A stretch of 64,000 nucleotides of DNA from Polyangium sp. 6x1 (GTDB lineage Bacteria > Myxococcota_A > Polyangia > Polyangiales > Polyangiaceae), in the NCBI RefSeq assembly GCF_029946515.1, contig NZ_JARZHH010000049.1:1-64000 (forward strand), read 5' to 3'. This document shows positions 32,279 through 40,997 of the stretch, one piece after another (the first letter of the stretch is position 1; the number at the start of each line of letters is the position of its first letter). The notes beneath the pieces were generated by a model that was not told the origin of the DNA, did not search any database, and saw only the letters and a program-made list of their open reading frames with translations. A program made the translations under genes and the position numbers.

Positions 32279-33103
32279 TCAGTAAAACCGCTGGCCGAGC
32301 TCCCGCACGTTGATCTCCGCGAACACGCCGTAGTGATCGGAGGGCGCGACGCCGTCCTTCATTTCGGTCATCACGACCTCGGCCGAGAGCGGCTTGCCGC
32401 GGCCCGTGCCGAGCTCGGGCCCGCGCACGAGGATGTAATCGATGCGGCGCGGAAACTCGTGCGTCAGCGCCGCATACGGGTTCTTCTCCGAGTCGAACGT
32501 GCAGCCCGGGAGCGTGCCGAGGTGCTCGAAGCAGTCGGTGAAGTGCACGCTCTTGCCCCCGAGCGACTGGAGCCCGAGCAAGAAGCGTATCTCGGTCGAG
32601 TGTGGCACCGCGTTGAAGTCGCCGACCAGCACGGCGGGAAGATCCGAGCTCATCGGGGCCTCGTGCATGACGTGCTCGGCGATGGTGACGACCTGGGCCT
32701 CGCGCGCCACGCCGTCGTGGAACTTCCAGTTGAGGTGCGTCACGAAAAACGGGAGCGAGCCCGCGGGCGTGCGGATCCGCGTGTAGAGGAGCGCGCGCCG
32801 CTCCTCGTCGCCGGCCGTGGGCAGCGGGAGCACCGAGCGCTTCTCGATCGGGAAGCGCGAGAGCACGGCGTTGCCGAAGTGCATGCCGTCGCCGAGATCG
32901 TGGGCCATGCCGAAGGCGGCGTCGTAGCCGAGGCCTTCGCGGATCTCGTCGGCCTGCGTGCGATCGTTGTAGAGGATGACCTCTTGCAGCCCGATGACGT
33001 CCGGCGAGAGGCGACGGATCCCCTCGCGGATGAGCTCGAGCCGCCGCTCCCAGGGACCCTTTTTGTTCCAGATGTTGAGCGTGAGGACGCGCAGCCGTTC
33101 CAT
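32279..33103 (-). CDS. Endonuclease/exonuclease/phosphatase family protein
   Basis: 274-residue metal-dependent phosphoesterase of the DNase I-like fold. The family motifs are present in order: LTLNIWN (N-terminal Asn), IGLQEV (metal Glu), FVTHLNW, VLVGDFNAVP (catalytic Asp-Asn) and the final SDHYGVF (Asp-His pair). There is no signal peptide, so it is likely cytoplasmic. The fold covers nucleases, inositol phosphatases and sphingomyelinases, and nothing here fixes the substrate. It is divergent from the small lipoprotein gene, with a 226-nt gap (33104-33329) that presumably holds both promoters; no clear promoter was picked out. Confidence 0.85.
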   Translation of the reverse strand: MERLRVLTLNIWNKKGPWERRLELIREGIRRLSPDVIGLQEVILYNDRTQADEIREGLGYDAAFGMAHDLGDGMHFGNAVLSRFPIEKRSVLPLPTAGDEERRALLYTRIRTPAGSLPFFVTHLNWKFHDGVAREAQVVTIAEHVMHEAPMSSDLPAVLVGDFNAVPHSTEIRFLLGLQSLGGKSVHFTDCFEHLGTLPGCTFDSEKNPYAALTHEFPRRIDYILVRGPELGTGRGKPLSAEVVMTEMKDGVAPSDHYGVFAEINVRELGQRFY

Positions 33104-33329
33104 GCTCCTCTCGGGCTACGCCACGATGGGGGCTCAGGCGAGCGGCCGAGGAGGCGTCGCGCGGCTTAATTTTTTCGGACTCCGAGCGCGCGCGCGGCCG
33201 CGGCGTCCGCGGCCGACCGAGACGTGCGCGCCGAGCCGTGGTAGCAAGGAGCTCCGAACGGGGTTTGGGGCGTAGCTCGGCTCGTCCGAGCGCAGCCCCA
33301 AGCGTTGAACGCAAAGGACGGAGGCGATG

Positions 33330-33707
33330 ATGCGTGTCGTGACCCTGGGAGCCCTGGCTTTCTTGGCGCTTTTCTCGTCGCTCGGGTGTTCGAGCAAGAT
33401 GGACCCGAAGGAGTGCGACAAGATCCGCGGCGAGGCCTTCGATCTCCTCAACAAGGCCCAGCACTGCAACGCCGACGCCGACTGCAAGCAGAGCGACTGG
33501 CCCGGCTGCGCGAAGCCCGTGAGCGGTCACACGCTCGATACGATCAAGCCGATGGCCGAGAACTACAAGAAGGGCCAGTGCGAGGAGCCCACGGTCAAGT
33601 GCGACACGCCGCCCGAGAGCTACTGCAAGCAGGGCCTCTGCGTGCACCGCCACAAGGGCACGCCCGAAGGCGCGGGCGCGCCGGCCGGCGACATCATCAT
33701 CAAGTGA
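33330..33707 (+). CDS. Small Cys-rich lipoprotein of unknown function
   Basis: 125-residue exported protein. A short hydrophobic signal ends in the lipobox LGCSS (Cys about residue 20). The mature part has about eight cysteines (CDKIR, HCNADADCKQ, PGCAKP, GQCEEP, VKCDTP, SYCKQGLC), suggesting a disulfide-bonded domain in the periplasm or on the surface. The second of two adjacent ATGs is preferred because GGAGG sits 5 nt before it. No known family is recognised. It ends 20 nt before the epimerase gene, which may be co-transcribed. Confidence 0.75.
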   Translation: MRVVTLGALAFLALFSSLGCSSKMDPKECDKIRGEAFDLLNKAQHCNADADCKQSDWPGCAKPVSGHTLDTIKPMAENYKKGQCEEPTVKCDTPPESYCKQGLCVHRHKGTPEGAGAPAGDIIIK

Positions 33708-33727
33708 CGAAACGGTAGGATCGCGGG

Positions 33728-34729
33728 ATGGAAGCGAGCTCGTTCTACGCAGGCAAGCGCGTGGTCGTGACCGGCGCGGGAGGCTTCATCGGCAGCCACC
33801 TCGTCGAGGCCCTCGTGCGCGAGGGCGCGAACGTGCGCGCGCTCGTCCGCTACACGTCGAGCTCGCAGCGCGGCCACCTCGATCGCGTCCCCGCGACCGC
33901 GCTCGCGAACGTGGAGGTCGTCCTCGGCAACGTCGAGGACGCCGCCTGCGTGCGCAAGCTCGTGCGAGGCGCGGACGTGGTCTTCCACCTCGCCGCGCTG
34001 ATCGGGATCCCCTACTCGTACGTGGCCCCGCATCAGTACGTCGCGACGAACGTGTCGGGCACGCTGAACGTGCTCGAAGCGGTCCGCGAGCACGGCGCCC
34101 GCATGGTGCACACGTCGACGAGCGAGACGTACGGATCGGCGCGGTATGCGCCGATCGACGAGGCGCATCCGCTCACGGGGCAGTCGCCGTACTCGGCCAC
34201 GAAGATCGCCGCGGACAAGCTCGCCGAGAGTTATTTCCTCTCGTTCGGCACGCCCGTCGCCACGATCCGCCCCTTCAACACGTACGGCCCGCGCCAGTCG
34301 TCGCGCGCGTTCATCCCGAGCGTGATGAAGCAGCTCGCGGCCGGCCGCGACGTCGTGCGCGTGGGCAGCACGCGGCCGAAGCGCGACCTCAACTTCGTCG
34401 AGGACACCGTGGCGGGCTTCCTCGCGGTCGGCGCGAGTGATCGGGCCCTCGGGCAGGTGATCAACGTGGGCAGCGGCCGCACGATCTCCATGGGCGAGCT
34501 CGCCGAGCTCATCTTCACGATCTCGGGCAAACCGGCGCGCCTCGAGACGGACGAGACGCGCGTGCGGCCCGACGCGAGCGAGGTCGAGCTCCTGCTCGCC
34601 GATGGCCGCAAGGCCAAGGAGCTGGTCGGATACGAGCCGCGCGTGACCCTCGAAGAAGGGCTCCAGAAGACCTGGGCGTACGTCCTCGAGCGCATCGCCG
34701 ACTATCGTCCGGACGAGTACGCGATCTGA
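33728..34729 (+). CDS. NAD-dependent sugar epimerase/4,6-dehydratase (LegB-like)
   Basis: 333-residue extended short-chain dehydrogenase. The NAD motif GAGGFIGSHL starts at about residue 16 and the catalytic YSATK (YxxxK) is in SPYSATKIAADK, with the STSETYG segment before it. The overall pattern, including ALVRYTSSSQRGHLD and FNTYGPRQSSRAFIP, is closest to LegB-type NDP-GlcNAc 4,6-dehydratases of legionaminic/pseudaminic-type pathways. The next gene is an aminotransferase of the matching LegC/PerA type, so the pair could make an NDP-4-amino-4,6-dideoxy sugar. No other sugar genes or glycosyltransferases are adjacent. Confidence 0.85.
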   Translation: MEASSFYAGKRVVVTGAGGFIGSHLVEALVREGANVRALVRYTSSSQRGHLDRVPATALANVEVVLGNVEDAACVRKLVRGADVVFHLAALIGIPYSYVAPHQYVATNVSGTLNVLEAVREHGARMVHTSTSETYGSARYAPIDEAHPLTGQSPYSATKIAADKLAESYFLSFGTPVATIRPFNTYGPRQSSRAFIPSVMKQLAAGRDVVRVGSTRPKRDLNFVEDTVAGFLAVGASDRALGQVINVGSGRTISMGELAELIFTISGKPARLETDETRVRPDASEVELLLADGRKAKELVGYEPRVTLEEGLQKTWAYVLERIADYRPDEYAI

Positions 34730-34741
34730 TCGGATCCGAGC

Positions 34742-35902
34742 ATGTGGAAGATTCCTCTCTGCGACCTTCATTTCGGCCCTGAAGAGGCCCAAGCCGCCGC
34801 CGACGTCGTGGCCTCCGGCTGGCTCACGATGGGCGAGCGCACGCAGGCCTTCGAGCGCGCGCTCGGCGAGGCGTTCGGCACGACCGGTGTGCTCGCCATG
34901 ACGAACTGCACGGCGGCGCTGCACCTCGCCTACCTCGCCGTGGGCGTGGGCCCCGGCGACGAGGTGATCTGCCCGAGCCTCACGTTCGTGGCGACGGCGA
35001 ACGCCGCGCTCACGACGGGCGCGGACGTCGTGCTCGCCGACATCACGGGGCCGGACGATCTCACGATCGATCCCGCGGACGTCGAGCGCAAGATCACGAA
35101 GCGGACGAAGGCGATCACGGTCGTGCATTACGCCGGCTACCCGTGCGACATGGACGCGATCCTCGCGATCGCCGAGCGCCACGGCGTCGCCGTGATCGAG
35201 GACGCGGCGCACGCGCCGCTCGCGACCTGGAAGGGCCGCGCGCTCGGCACGATCGGCGACATCGGCTGCTACAGCTTCTTCTCGAACAAGAACCTCTCGA
35301 CGGGCGAGGGCGGCGCGATCGCCGCGCGCACGGACGAGCTGCGTCAGCGCTGCAAGCTCCTGCGATCGCACGGGATGACCACGCTCACGCTCGATCGGCA
35401 CAAGGGGCACGCGTTTTCCTACGACGTGGTCCTCGCGGGGCAGAACTACCGCATCGACGAGATCCGCAGCGCGATCGGCCTCGTGCAGCTCGGGCGCCTC
35501 GCGGAGGGCAACCGCATGCGCCGCGCCGTCGTGACGCGGTACCGCGAGCGCCTCGCCACGATCGGCCGCGTCCACGTCCCGTTCCGCGATTTCGAGGCGC
35601 GCGGGGTGGGGGAGAGCTCCTACCACATCATGCCCGTGCTCCTGCCCGAAGGCGCGCCGCGCGAGCCCGTGATGGCCGCGATGAAGGCGCGCGGGATCCA
35701 GACGAGCGTGCATTACACGCCGATCCACGCGTTCTCGTTCCATGGATCGACCGATCGCGTGCGTCGGGAGGGCCTCGCCCGCACGGACGCATTCGCGCCG
35801 CGCGAGCTCACGCTCCCGCTCTACCCGCGCATGACCGACGCGCAGGTCGACGAGGTGTGCGCGGCGCTCGACGCGTCGCTGCGCGACGTCTTTCCGGGAT
35901 GA
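34742..35902 (+). CDS. PLP-dependent sugar aminotransferase (DegT/DnrJ/EryC1 family)
   Basis: 386-residue aminotransferase. It has the conserved DLHFGPEEAQAAADVVASGW start, the cofactor-binding VIEDAAHA (Asp 154) and the internal aldimine Lys183 in FFSNKNLSTGEGG. It would transfer an amino group to the 4-keto sugar made by the upstream dehydratase, from which it is separated by 12 nt. Length and motifs are complete. It is convergent with the rhodanese/carbonic-anhydrase-like gene, with only about a dozen bases between the stops. Confidence 0.92.
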   Translation: MWKIPLCDLHFGPEEAQAAADVVASGWLTMGERTQAFERALGEAFGTTGVLAMTNCTAALHLAYLAVGVGPGDEVICPSLTFVATANAALTTGADVVLADITGPDDLTIDPADVERKITKRTKAITVVHYAGYPCDMDAILAIAERHGVAVIEDAAHAPLATWKGRALGTIGDIGCYSFFSNKNLSTGEGGAIAARTDELRQRCKLLRSHGMTTLTLDRHKGHAFSYDVVLAGQNYRIDEIRSAIGLVQLGRLAEGNRMRRAVVTRYRERLATIGRVHVPFRDFEARGVGESSYHIMPVLLPEGAPREPVMAAMKARGIQTSVHYTPIHAFSFHGSTDRVRREGLARTDAFAPRELTLPLYPRMTDAQVDEVCAALDASLRDVFPG

Positions 35903-35915
35903 ACCGCCTCGCGCG

Positions 35916-37319
35916 TCAGAACACGCCGAACGACTGATCTTCCTCGAAGCGGACCACGTAATGCGGCAGCCCCTTGGCGAGGCGGCCGAGCGTGGCCGTG
36001 AGCTGCCGCTCGCCGAGCGCCGTCATGCGCTCGTAGAGGCGCGCGCGATCCGCGCGGACGAGGCCCGTCGACTTCTGCATGGTCATGAAGGCGGCGATCT
36101 GGCGGCGCAGGAACGCGGTCACGTCGGGGTGCGCGACGAACATCTGCGTCGCGCCGCAAGCGGGGGACACGAGCGGTACGAGCGTGAAGGGATAGACCTC
36201 CTCCGCGAGGCGCACGCTCACCACCGCGCCCTCCTGGTGGCCGCCGCCGAGCACCACGAACTCGGCCTCGGTCGAGCCGCTCCAGCGCATCGTGTAATAG
36301 GCCCGGAGAAACGCGCGCACGAGATCCTGCCGCACGCCGTACGCCTCGCCGTTCTGGAACATCAGCCGGATGTGACCGCAGCCGATGTGATCGGGCACGA
36401 TCAGGTGCTCCAGGATGAGCGCCTGCAAGTGCGCGGGCGGCCGGGCCATGTACTTGCGCCAGCCCGGGCCTTGCGTCTCGCGCGGCGGCAGCTCGTCCGC
36501 GAGGCGCGGATCGGCGCGCATGGCCAGGATCATCTTGTTCAGCGCGTGCGTGTCCGTGTGCAGGTAGAGGTGCCCGAACGTGTCGAGGTACCGCTCCAGG
36601 ATCGCGCCCAGCGTGGCCTCGCCGATCGGCCGCCCCGTGACGAGCTCGGTCGCGGCGAGCGCGAGCAAGAGCTCTCCTGCGTCGCCGCCCGGCGTGCCCA
36701 CGACGCCGTGATCGTCGCGGCCGTCGACGCACGAGATCTTCCCGTGCGTGAGGAACGCGCTCATCTTCACCCAGCGCACCGAGCGTGGATCCCCGACGTG
36801 GCCCTGGATCTCGGAGAGCGCGAGCTTTCGCGTCCCGCCATCGGCCGGGGGCACGTAGACACCGGGGCTCCAGGCGAGCGTCTCGATCGTACGCTTTCGA
36901 AAGGACGGGTCGCGCGTTACCGCGTAGCCCGCGTTCCTCCACGCGAGCATCCCGCCTTCCATCGAGGCGACGAACGTCATCCCGCGCGCTTCGAGCAGCT
37001 TCGCCGCCGTCGCCGAGCGGTCGCCGGATCGCGAGATCAGCACGACGAGCGCGTTCGGCGGCAGGACGTCCGCGACGCGCTCGATGTCCTTCGTCGCCAC
37101 CCAGCGGACCCCCGGGACGTGCCCGAGCGGGCCTTCGAGCTCGGCTTCGTCGCGCACGTCGACGAGCTCGACGAGGCGGCCTTGCGACACGACGAACGAG
37201 GGCGGCAGCGTCGGCACGCCGCTCTCCGTTCGCCGGATCTCCGTCACCCAGTTCGTCCGGAGGAGCCGCACCGGCGGGGGCTCTGCTTGCGGCTGCGCGG
37301 GCGCTTCGGGCGTGCTCAT
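35916..37319 (-). CDS. Rhodanese-like domain fused to LCIB-like beta-carbonic anhydrase domain
   Basis: 467-residue protein with two parts. Residues about 30-133 are a rhodanese-like domain (LVELVDVRDEAELEGPLGHV, GGMLAWRNAGY). Its active-site loop reads ISRSGDRS, with Ser96 where catalytic rhodaneses have Cys, so it is probably a binding domain. Residues about 180-467 carry C197-V-D199-G-R201 and H311-I-G-C314, the CxDxR and HxxC zinc-ligand motifs of beta-carbonic anhydrases. Between them is GTPGGDAGE (208-216), which I associate with the LCIB/LCIC group of algal and bacterial enzymes. ATG 37319 is used because it gives a compact start before the rhodanese domain. The bestrophin-like gene lies 50 nt upstream on the same strand, pointing to a shared role in bicarbonate handling. 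The LCIB assignment is from motif memory, not a search. Confidence 0.68.
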   Translation of the reverse strand: MSTPEAPAQPQAEPPPVRLLRTNWVTEIRRTESGVPTLPPSFVVSQGRLVELVDVRDEAELEGPLGHVPGVRWVATKDIERVADVLPPNALVVLISRSGDRSATAAKLLEARGMTFVASMEGGMLAWRNAGYAVTRDPSFRKRTIETLAWSPGVYVPPADGGTRKLALSEIQGHVGDPRSVRWVKMSAFLTHGKISCVDGRDDHGVVGTPGGDAGELLLALAATELVTGRPIGEATLGAILERYLDTFGHLYLHTDTHALNKMILAMRADPRLADELPPRETQGPGWRKYMARPPAHLQALILEHLIVPDHIGCGHIRLMFQNGEAYGVRQDLVRAFLRAYYTMRWSGSTEAEFVVLGGGHQEGAVVSVRLAEEVYPFTLVPLVSPACGATQMFVAHPDVTAFLRRQIAAFMTMQKSTGLVRADRARLYERMTALGERQLTATLGRLAKGLPHYVVRFEEDQSFGVF

Positions 37320-37369
37320 GGGCGATCCATCGATCCTTCCTGGGCTGCCGTGCTTCGGGGCGTCGCCCT

Positions 37370-38317
37370 TCAAAGCAGAATGCTGATCTTGCCGTTCGTG
37401 GTCGGGGTGATGGCGGGCGGCAGATCCGACTCGCCGAGCGCCTGACGCAGGTTGATCTCGATGTTGCGGGTGATGCTCATGAGCGGCAGCGCGTTCGGGC
37501 CCGTGGTGAACGGGTCTTCGAGGAACCTGCCGATCGTGTCGAGCACGAGGAACATGAGGGTCACGGCCATCACGACGACCGTCGTGAGCGCGCCGAGGTG
37601 CTCGACGAGGCCGAAGGGCAGGATGTAGCAATAGGCCCGCACGCTCCGGTGCGCGAAGACGCGATATCCCGCGGGGATCGGCGTGTTCTTGATGCGCTCG
37701 CAGCCGCCTTGCAGCGCGACGAGATCGACGAGCGTGGCGTCGATGCGGCCGAGCCGCTCCTCGCTCAAGAGGCCGGCCCTGCGCGCGAAGGCGACGCGCT
37801 CGCCGTTCGTCTGCATGAGCGCGACGGGCACGTTTTTCTGGTGCACGAGGGCCGAGAGCTCCTCCGCGGAGAGCAGCGGCGCGAGGCCCTCCAGCGCGTT
37901 TTGTTGCCGCAGCACGGCGCGCAGCGCGTGCACGTACGCGATTTGCCGGTAGAGGATCTCTCGCTTCAGCGCGGCGGCGAGCGCCGCGTCTCCGGGCGCT
38001 TCGCCCGACGTGGGCTCGGCGATCCCGGGCTCGAAGAGCGTCGTCGTTTGCCGGGCGAGGGCGCGCGAGGCGTTGACGAGGCCGCCCCAGAGTTTGCGCC
38101 CCTCCCACCAGCGATCGTAGGAAGCGTTGTTCCGGAAGCCGAGCAGGATGGCGAGCGCCACGCCGACGATGGAGAACGGCGTCGGCGAGAAAGGCACGCG
38201 TACACCGAGCATCCTGTCGGCGAGGTGCAGGCCGAGCGACACCGCGAACACGACCGCGAGGTGAGGCGCATGCATCCGGAGGATGGCCAGCCAGGGGAGC
38301 GTGTTGCTGATGACCAT
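37370..38317 (-). CDS. Bestrophin-like anion channel
   Basis: 315-residue membrane protein of the bestrophin/UPF0187 family, pentameric channels that pass anions such as chloride or bicarbonate (some bacterial members prefer cations). Diagnostic segments are FRNNASYDRWWEGRKLWGGL (about residues 61-80) and DPFTTGPNALPLMSI near the C-terminus, with four predicted hydrophobic stretches (about 20-60 and 225-265). The gene precedes the rhodanese/carbonic-anhydrase-like gene by 50 nt and is divergent from rubredoxin. In green algae bestrophins and LCIB work in the same CO2-concentrating pathway, so the pairing suggests bicarbonate transport. Ion selectivity cannot be read from sequence. Confidence 0.87.
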   Translation of the reverse strand: MVISNTLPWLAILRMHAPHLAVVFAVSLGLHLADRMLGVRVPFSPTPFSIVGVALAILLGFRNNASYDRWWEGRKLWGGLVNASRALARQTTTLFEPGIAEPTSGEAPGDAALAAALKREILYRQIAYVHALRAVLRQQNALEGLAPLLSAEELSALVHQKNVPVALMQTNGERVAFARRAGLLSEERLGRIDATLVDLVALQGGCERIKNTPIPAGYRVFAHRSVRAYCYILPFGLVEHLGALTTVVVMAVTLMFLVLDTIGRFLEDPFTTGPNALPLMSITRNIEINLRQALGESDLPPAITPTTNGKISILL

Positions 38318-38481
38318 GCGGATCGTTCGTTGGAGTCCGAAGGATCCTTGGTTTTCCTTCCCCTTGCAATCGGGGCGGCGGATGCGCGCACCTTTCGCTC
38401 TGCCCGGGGAGAAGCCTCGGCTTTCACGAGGCTACCCTTCGGGGCGAGTCGAGGATATAAGGGCCCCCTTCCCGAGGGACG

Positions 38482-38658
38482 ATGCCGATGAAGGATAAGA
38501 AATACCGCTGCCTCGTGTGCTCTCACATCTACGATCCGGCGATCGGCGATCCGGACAGCGGCATCGCGCCGGGCACGAGGTTCGAGGACATCTCGACCGA
38601 CTGGTATTGCCCCGAATGTGGAGCCACGAAAGCTGATTTCGAGCCGATGGACGATTGA
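38482..38658 (+). CDS. Rubredoxin
   Basis: 58-residue electron-transfer protein with one iron held by two CxxC pairs: CLVC (near residue 10) and CPEC (near residue 43). YDP, GIAPGT, FEDI and W between the pairs match the rubredoxin fold. The first pair is followed by Ser where Gly is usual. GAGGGA lies about 6 nt before ATG 38482; a second in-frame ATG at 38488 is possible. It is a single gene, divergent from the bestrophin-like gene. Possible roles are electron donor to an oxygenase or a peroxide-reducing enzyme; none is adjacent. Confidence 0.92.
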   Translation: MPMKDKKYRCLVCSHIYDPAIGDPDSGIAPGTRFEDISTDWYCPECGATKADFEPMDD

Positions 38659-39100
38659 ACCGTCATAACGTCGTCGGCCGGTCCGTGGCAGCGTGGGCGT
38701 GCGAGTGTACGCCGTCGCGCACGGCAAGATCCCGGCGAGGCGGCGGCGCGGCGGACCTTGACGGGCCTTTTCGACGTCGGCTAGGATCGGCTCGTTTCTT
38801 ACCATCCAAAGGTTAGAGGATACACCACCGACGCCCATCGTCGGTGCTGCCGACGATGGCCGGTTGAAGCCGGCCGTTCGTCGAGCGGACGGGCAGCCCA
38901 GAGAGTCGGCTGTTCCACGGAAGGGAACGAGCGCATTCGAATGGACGTATGGATCCGGCCTCGCTGCGCGCGTTCCGCGTGGCCCTCGCTCCGCGAGGGC
39001 GTTCGTCCGGGAAGACGCGGAGGAAGTCGGGGTTTGTCCCCGTACCGAAGCTTGCTGATCGTGGTACCCTCGTGACCGAATGCCGGAAAGGGAGGTTTGC
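38659..39100 (+). other. 442-nt gap with candidate promoter and structured leader
   Basis: No credible gene. It contains a promoter-like pair at 38758-38787, then two adjoining perfect hairpins. The first is CCATCGTCGG/CCGACGATGG with loop TGCTG (38835-38859). The second is GGCCGG/CCGGCC with loop TTGAAG (38858-38875), which shares two bases with the first and so competes with it. The remaining about 220 nt to the next gene has further GC stems (for example around CTCGCTCCGCGAG near 38990). No known riboswitch consensus was recognised. Confidence 0.5.
38758..38787 (+). promoter_or_regulatory. Candidate sigma-70-type promoter
   Basis: TTGACG (38758-38763), 18-nt spacer, TAGGAT (38782-38787). 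It would give a leader of about 300 nt for the lipoprotein gene at 39101. Confidence 0.4.
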
Positions 39101-40906
39101 GTGAAAAAGTCCAGCTGGGCTTCGAGCTTCTCGCTCGCGATCTCGGCGCTCCTCGCCGCGACGGCGTATGTCGCGTGCACCGATTCGTACCAGGACCCTG
39201 AGGCGTCGGGCACCGGCACGGGGCCTGGAGGGCCTGGCGGAGGAGGCATCGGCGGCTCCGGCGGCGTCATCATCGACACCGACAGCGGCGTCGGCTGCGA
39301 TGACACGTGCTCGAACGACCTCACGGCGGTCGTCGATTGTTATGGTCAGGTCCTGAAGCAATGCACCCCGGACCAGGGCTGCGCGAATGCGAAATGCATC
39401 GACAACCCCTGCCAGGCCGCGGAGGAGTCGAAGAGCTCGTACGGCTGCGATTACTGGGCGCTGAAGACGGCGCTCCGGCCGCAGGCGGACGGCGCGTGTT
39501 TCGCCGCATTCGTGGCGAATACCTGGTCGAAGCCGGTGCACCTCGAGGTCTCGCGGAAGGGCTCGACGCTCGACCCCGCGACCTTCGCGTACATCCCGAG
39601 CATCGGCGCGAACGGTGCGATTCAGTACGACCCCTACAACGCCGCGAACGGGATCGGCGTGGGGGAGGTGGCGATCCTGTTCCTGTCGCGCAAGTCGCAG
39701 GGCGCGAGCGTCGTCGATTGTCCGAAGCCCGCGGCGCTGAACCTCGAGACCGGCGTCGTCGACACGGGCAAGGGCGACGCCTTCCACATCACGACGGACT
39801 ACCCGGTCGTGGCCTACCAGATCGTGCCGTACGGCGGCGGTCAGGCCGCGGTCACCTCGGCCACGTTGCTGCTCCCCACGAGTGCTTGGGACACCAACTA
39901 TCTCGCGATCAACGCGTACAAGTCGAGCGAGGTCTTCGCCGACGCCTGGCCCTCGCTGGCGATCCTCGCGCACGAGGACAACACGAAGGTCACGCTCCTG
40001 CCGAACGTGGCGGTCGTCGGCGGCGGCGGAATCCCCGCGTCCGAGGTGAACAAGCCCGTCGAGTACCTGCTGAACGCGGGCCAGTTCCTGCAGATCACGC
40101 AGCCCGAGGAGCTCACGGGCAGCCCCATCGGCTCGGACAAGCCGATCGGCGTGTTCGGCGCGTCGAAATGCATGAACGTGCCGTCGATGCAGGACGATTG
40201 TGATTCGGGCCAGCAGCAGCTCGCGCCGGTGCGCGCGCTCGGCAACGAATACGTGGCCGTGCGGTACAAGAGCCGGTCGAGCGGGTCGGAGGAGTCGACG
40301 CGCTGGCGGCTCGTCGGCGCGGTCGACGGAACCGTGCTCACCTGGACGCCCACGAAGCCCGCGGGCGCGCCTGCGATGATCGGCCAGGGCCAGGTGCTCG
40401 AGTTCGAGGATCCGGGGCCGTTCGTCGTGCGCAGCCAGGACTCGGAGCACCCGTTCTACCTGGGCGCCTACATGACGGGCGGCGCGCCGTTCGCGGCCGT
40501 CGGCGATCCGGACTGGGTCAACGTGGTGCCGCCGCAGCAGTTCTTGAAGCGCTACGTGCTCTTCACGGACCCGACGTACCCGGAGACGAGCCTGGTCGTC
40601 GTGCGGGTCAAGTCGAAGACGACCGGCGAGTTTGCCCCCGTCACGCTCAAATGCAAGGGCGAGCTCGACGGCTGGCAGGCCGTCGGCAACTACGAGTACA
40701 CCCGCGTCGACCTCGTGAAGGGCGACTTCCAGGGCGTCGACGGCTGCACGAACGGGCCGCAGGAAATGTCGAGCACGCAGCCGTTTGGCGCCACCGTGTG
40801 GGGCTGGGGCACGACGCAGCAGACACTCCGCGTTTCGTACGCCTATCCCGCCGGCGCCGGATTCCTGCCCATCAACGAGATCGTCGTTCCGCCGACGCCG
40901 AAGTGA
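39101..40906 (+). CDS. IgGFc-binding-like surface lipoprotein
   Basis: 601-residue exported protein. The GTG at 39101 is preferred over ATG 39080 because AAAGGGAGG precedes it and it yields a clean lipoprotein signal (KKSSWASSF...AYVACTDS; Cys about residue 27). After a Gly/Ser-rich linker and a short Cys-containing segment (CDDTCSNDL, GYDYWAL-like GCDYWALKTALR), the body matches the IgGFc-binding N-terminal-like domain common in myxobacteria (TTDYPVVAYQIVPYGG, ATLLLPTSAWDTNY, WRLVGAVDGTVLTW). The name derives from a mammalian mucin-like protein and implies no known antibody function here. A paralogue is encoded at 52980-54986. Likely an adhesion or cell-surface binding protein. Confidence 0.78.
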   Translation: MKKSSWASSFSLAISALLAATAYVACTDSYQDPEASGTGTGPGGPGGGGIGGSGGVIIDTDSGVGCDDTCSNDLTAVVDCYGQVLKQCTPDQGCANAKCIDNPCQAAEESKSSYGCDYWALKTALRPQADGACFAAFVANTWSKPVHLEVSRKGSTLDPATFAYIPSIGANGAIQYDPYNAANGIGVGEVAILFLSRKSQGASVVDCPKPAALNLETGVVDTGKGDAFHITTDYPVVAYQIVPYGGGQAAVTSATLLLPTSAWDTNYLAINAYKSSEVFADAWPSLAILAHEDNTKVTLLPNVAVVGGGGIPASEVNKPVEYLLNAGQFLQITQPEELTGSPIGSDKPIGVFGASKCMNVPSMQDDCDSGQQQLAPVRALGNEYVAVRYKSRSSGSEESTRWRLVGAVDGTVLTWTPTKPAGAPAMIGQGQVLEFEDPGPFVVRSQDSEHPFYLGAYMTGGAPFAAVGDPDWVNVVPPQQFLKRYVLFTDPTYPETSLVVVRVKSKTTGEFAPVTLKCKGELDGWQAVGNYEYTRVDLVKGDFQGVDGCTNGPQEMSSTQPFGATVWGWGTTQQTLRVSYAYPAGAGFLPINEIVVPPTPK

Positions 40907-40997
40907 CCGTCCACGACGCCTGGGCGGACGTTGCGCGAGGGGGGCGCGCAACGTCCACCCGGTCTGGCCGGGACAATGATACAGAGGACATCGCGTG

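Noticed and set aside
38835-38875. Known riboswitch (cobalamin or cyclic di-GMP) in the leader
   Set aside because: No B12 box or GEMM core was found; only generic hairpins are present.
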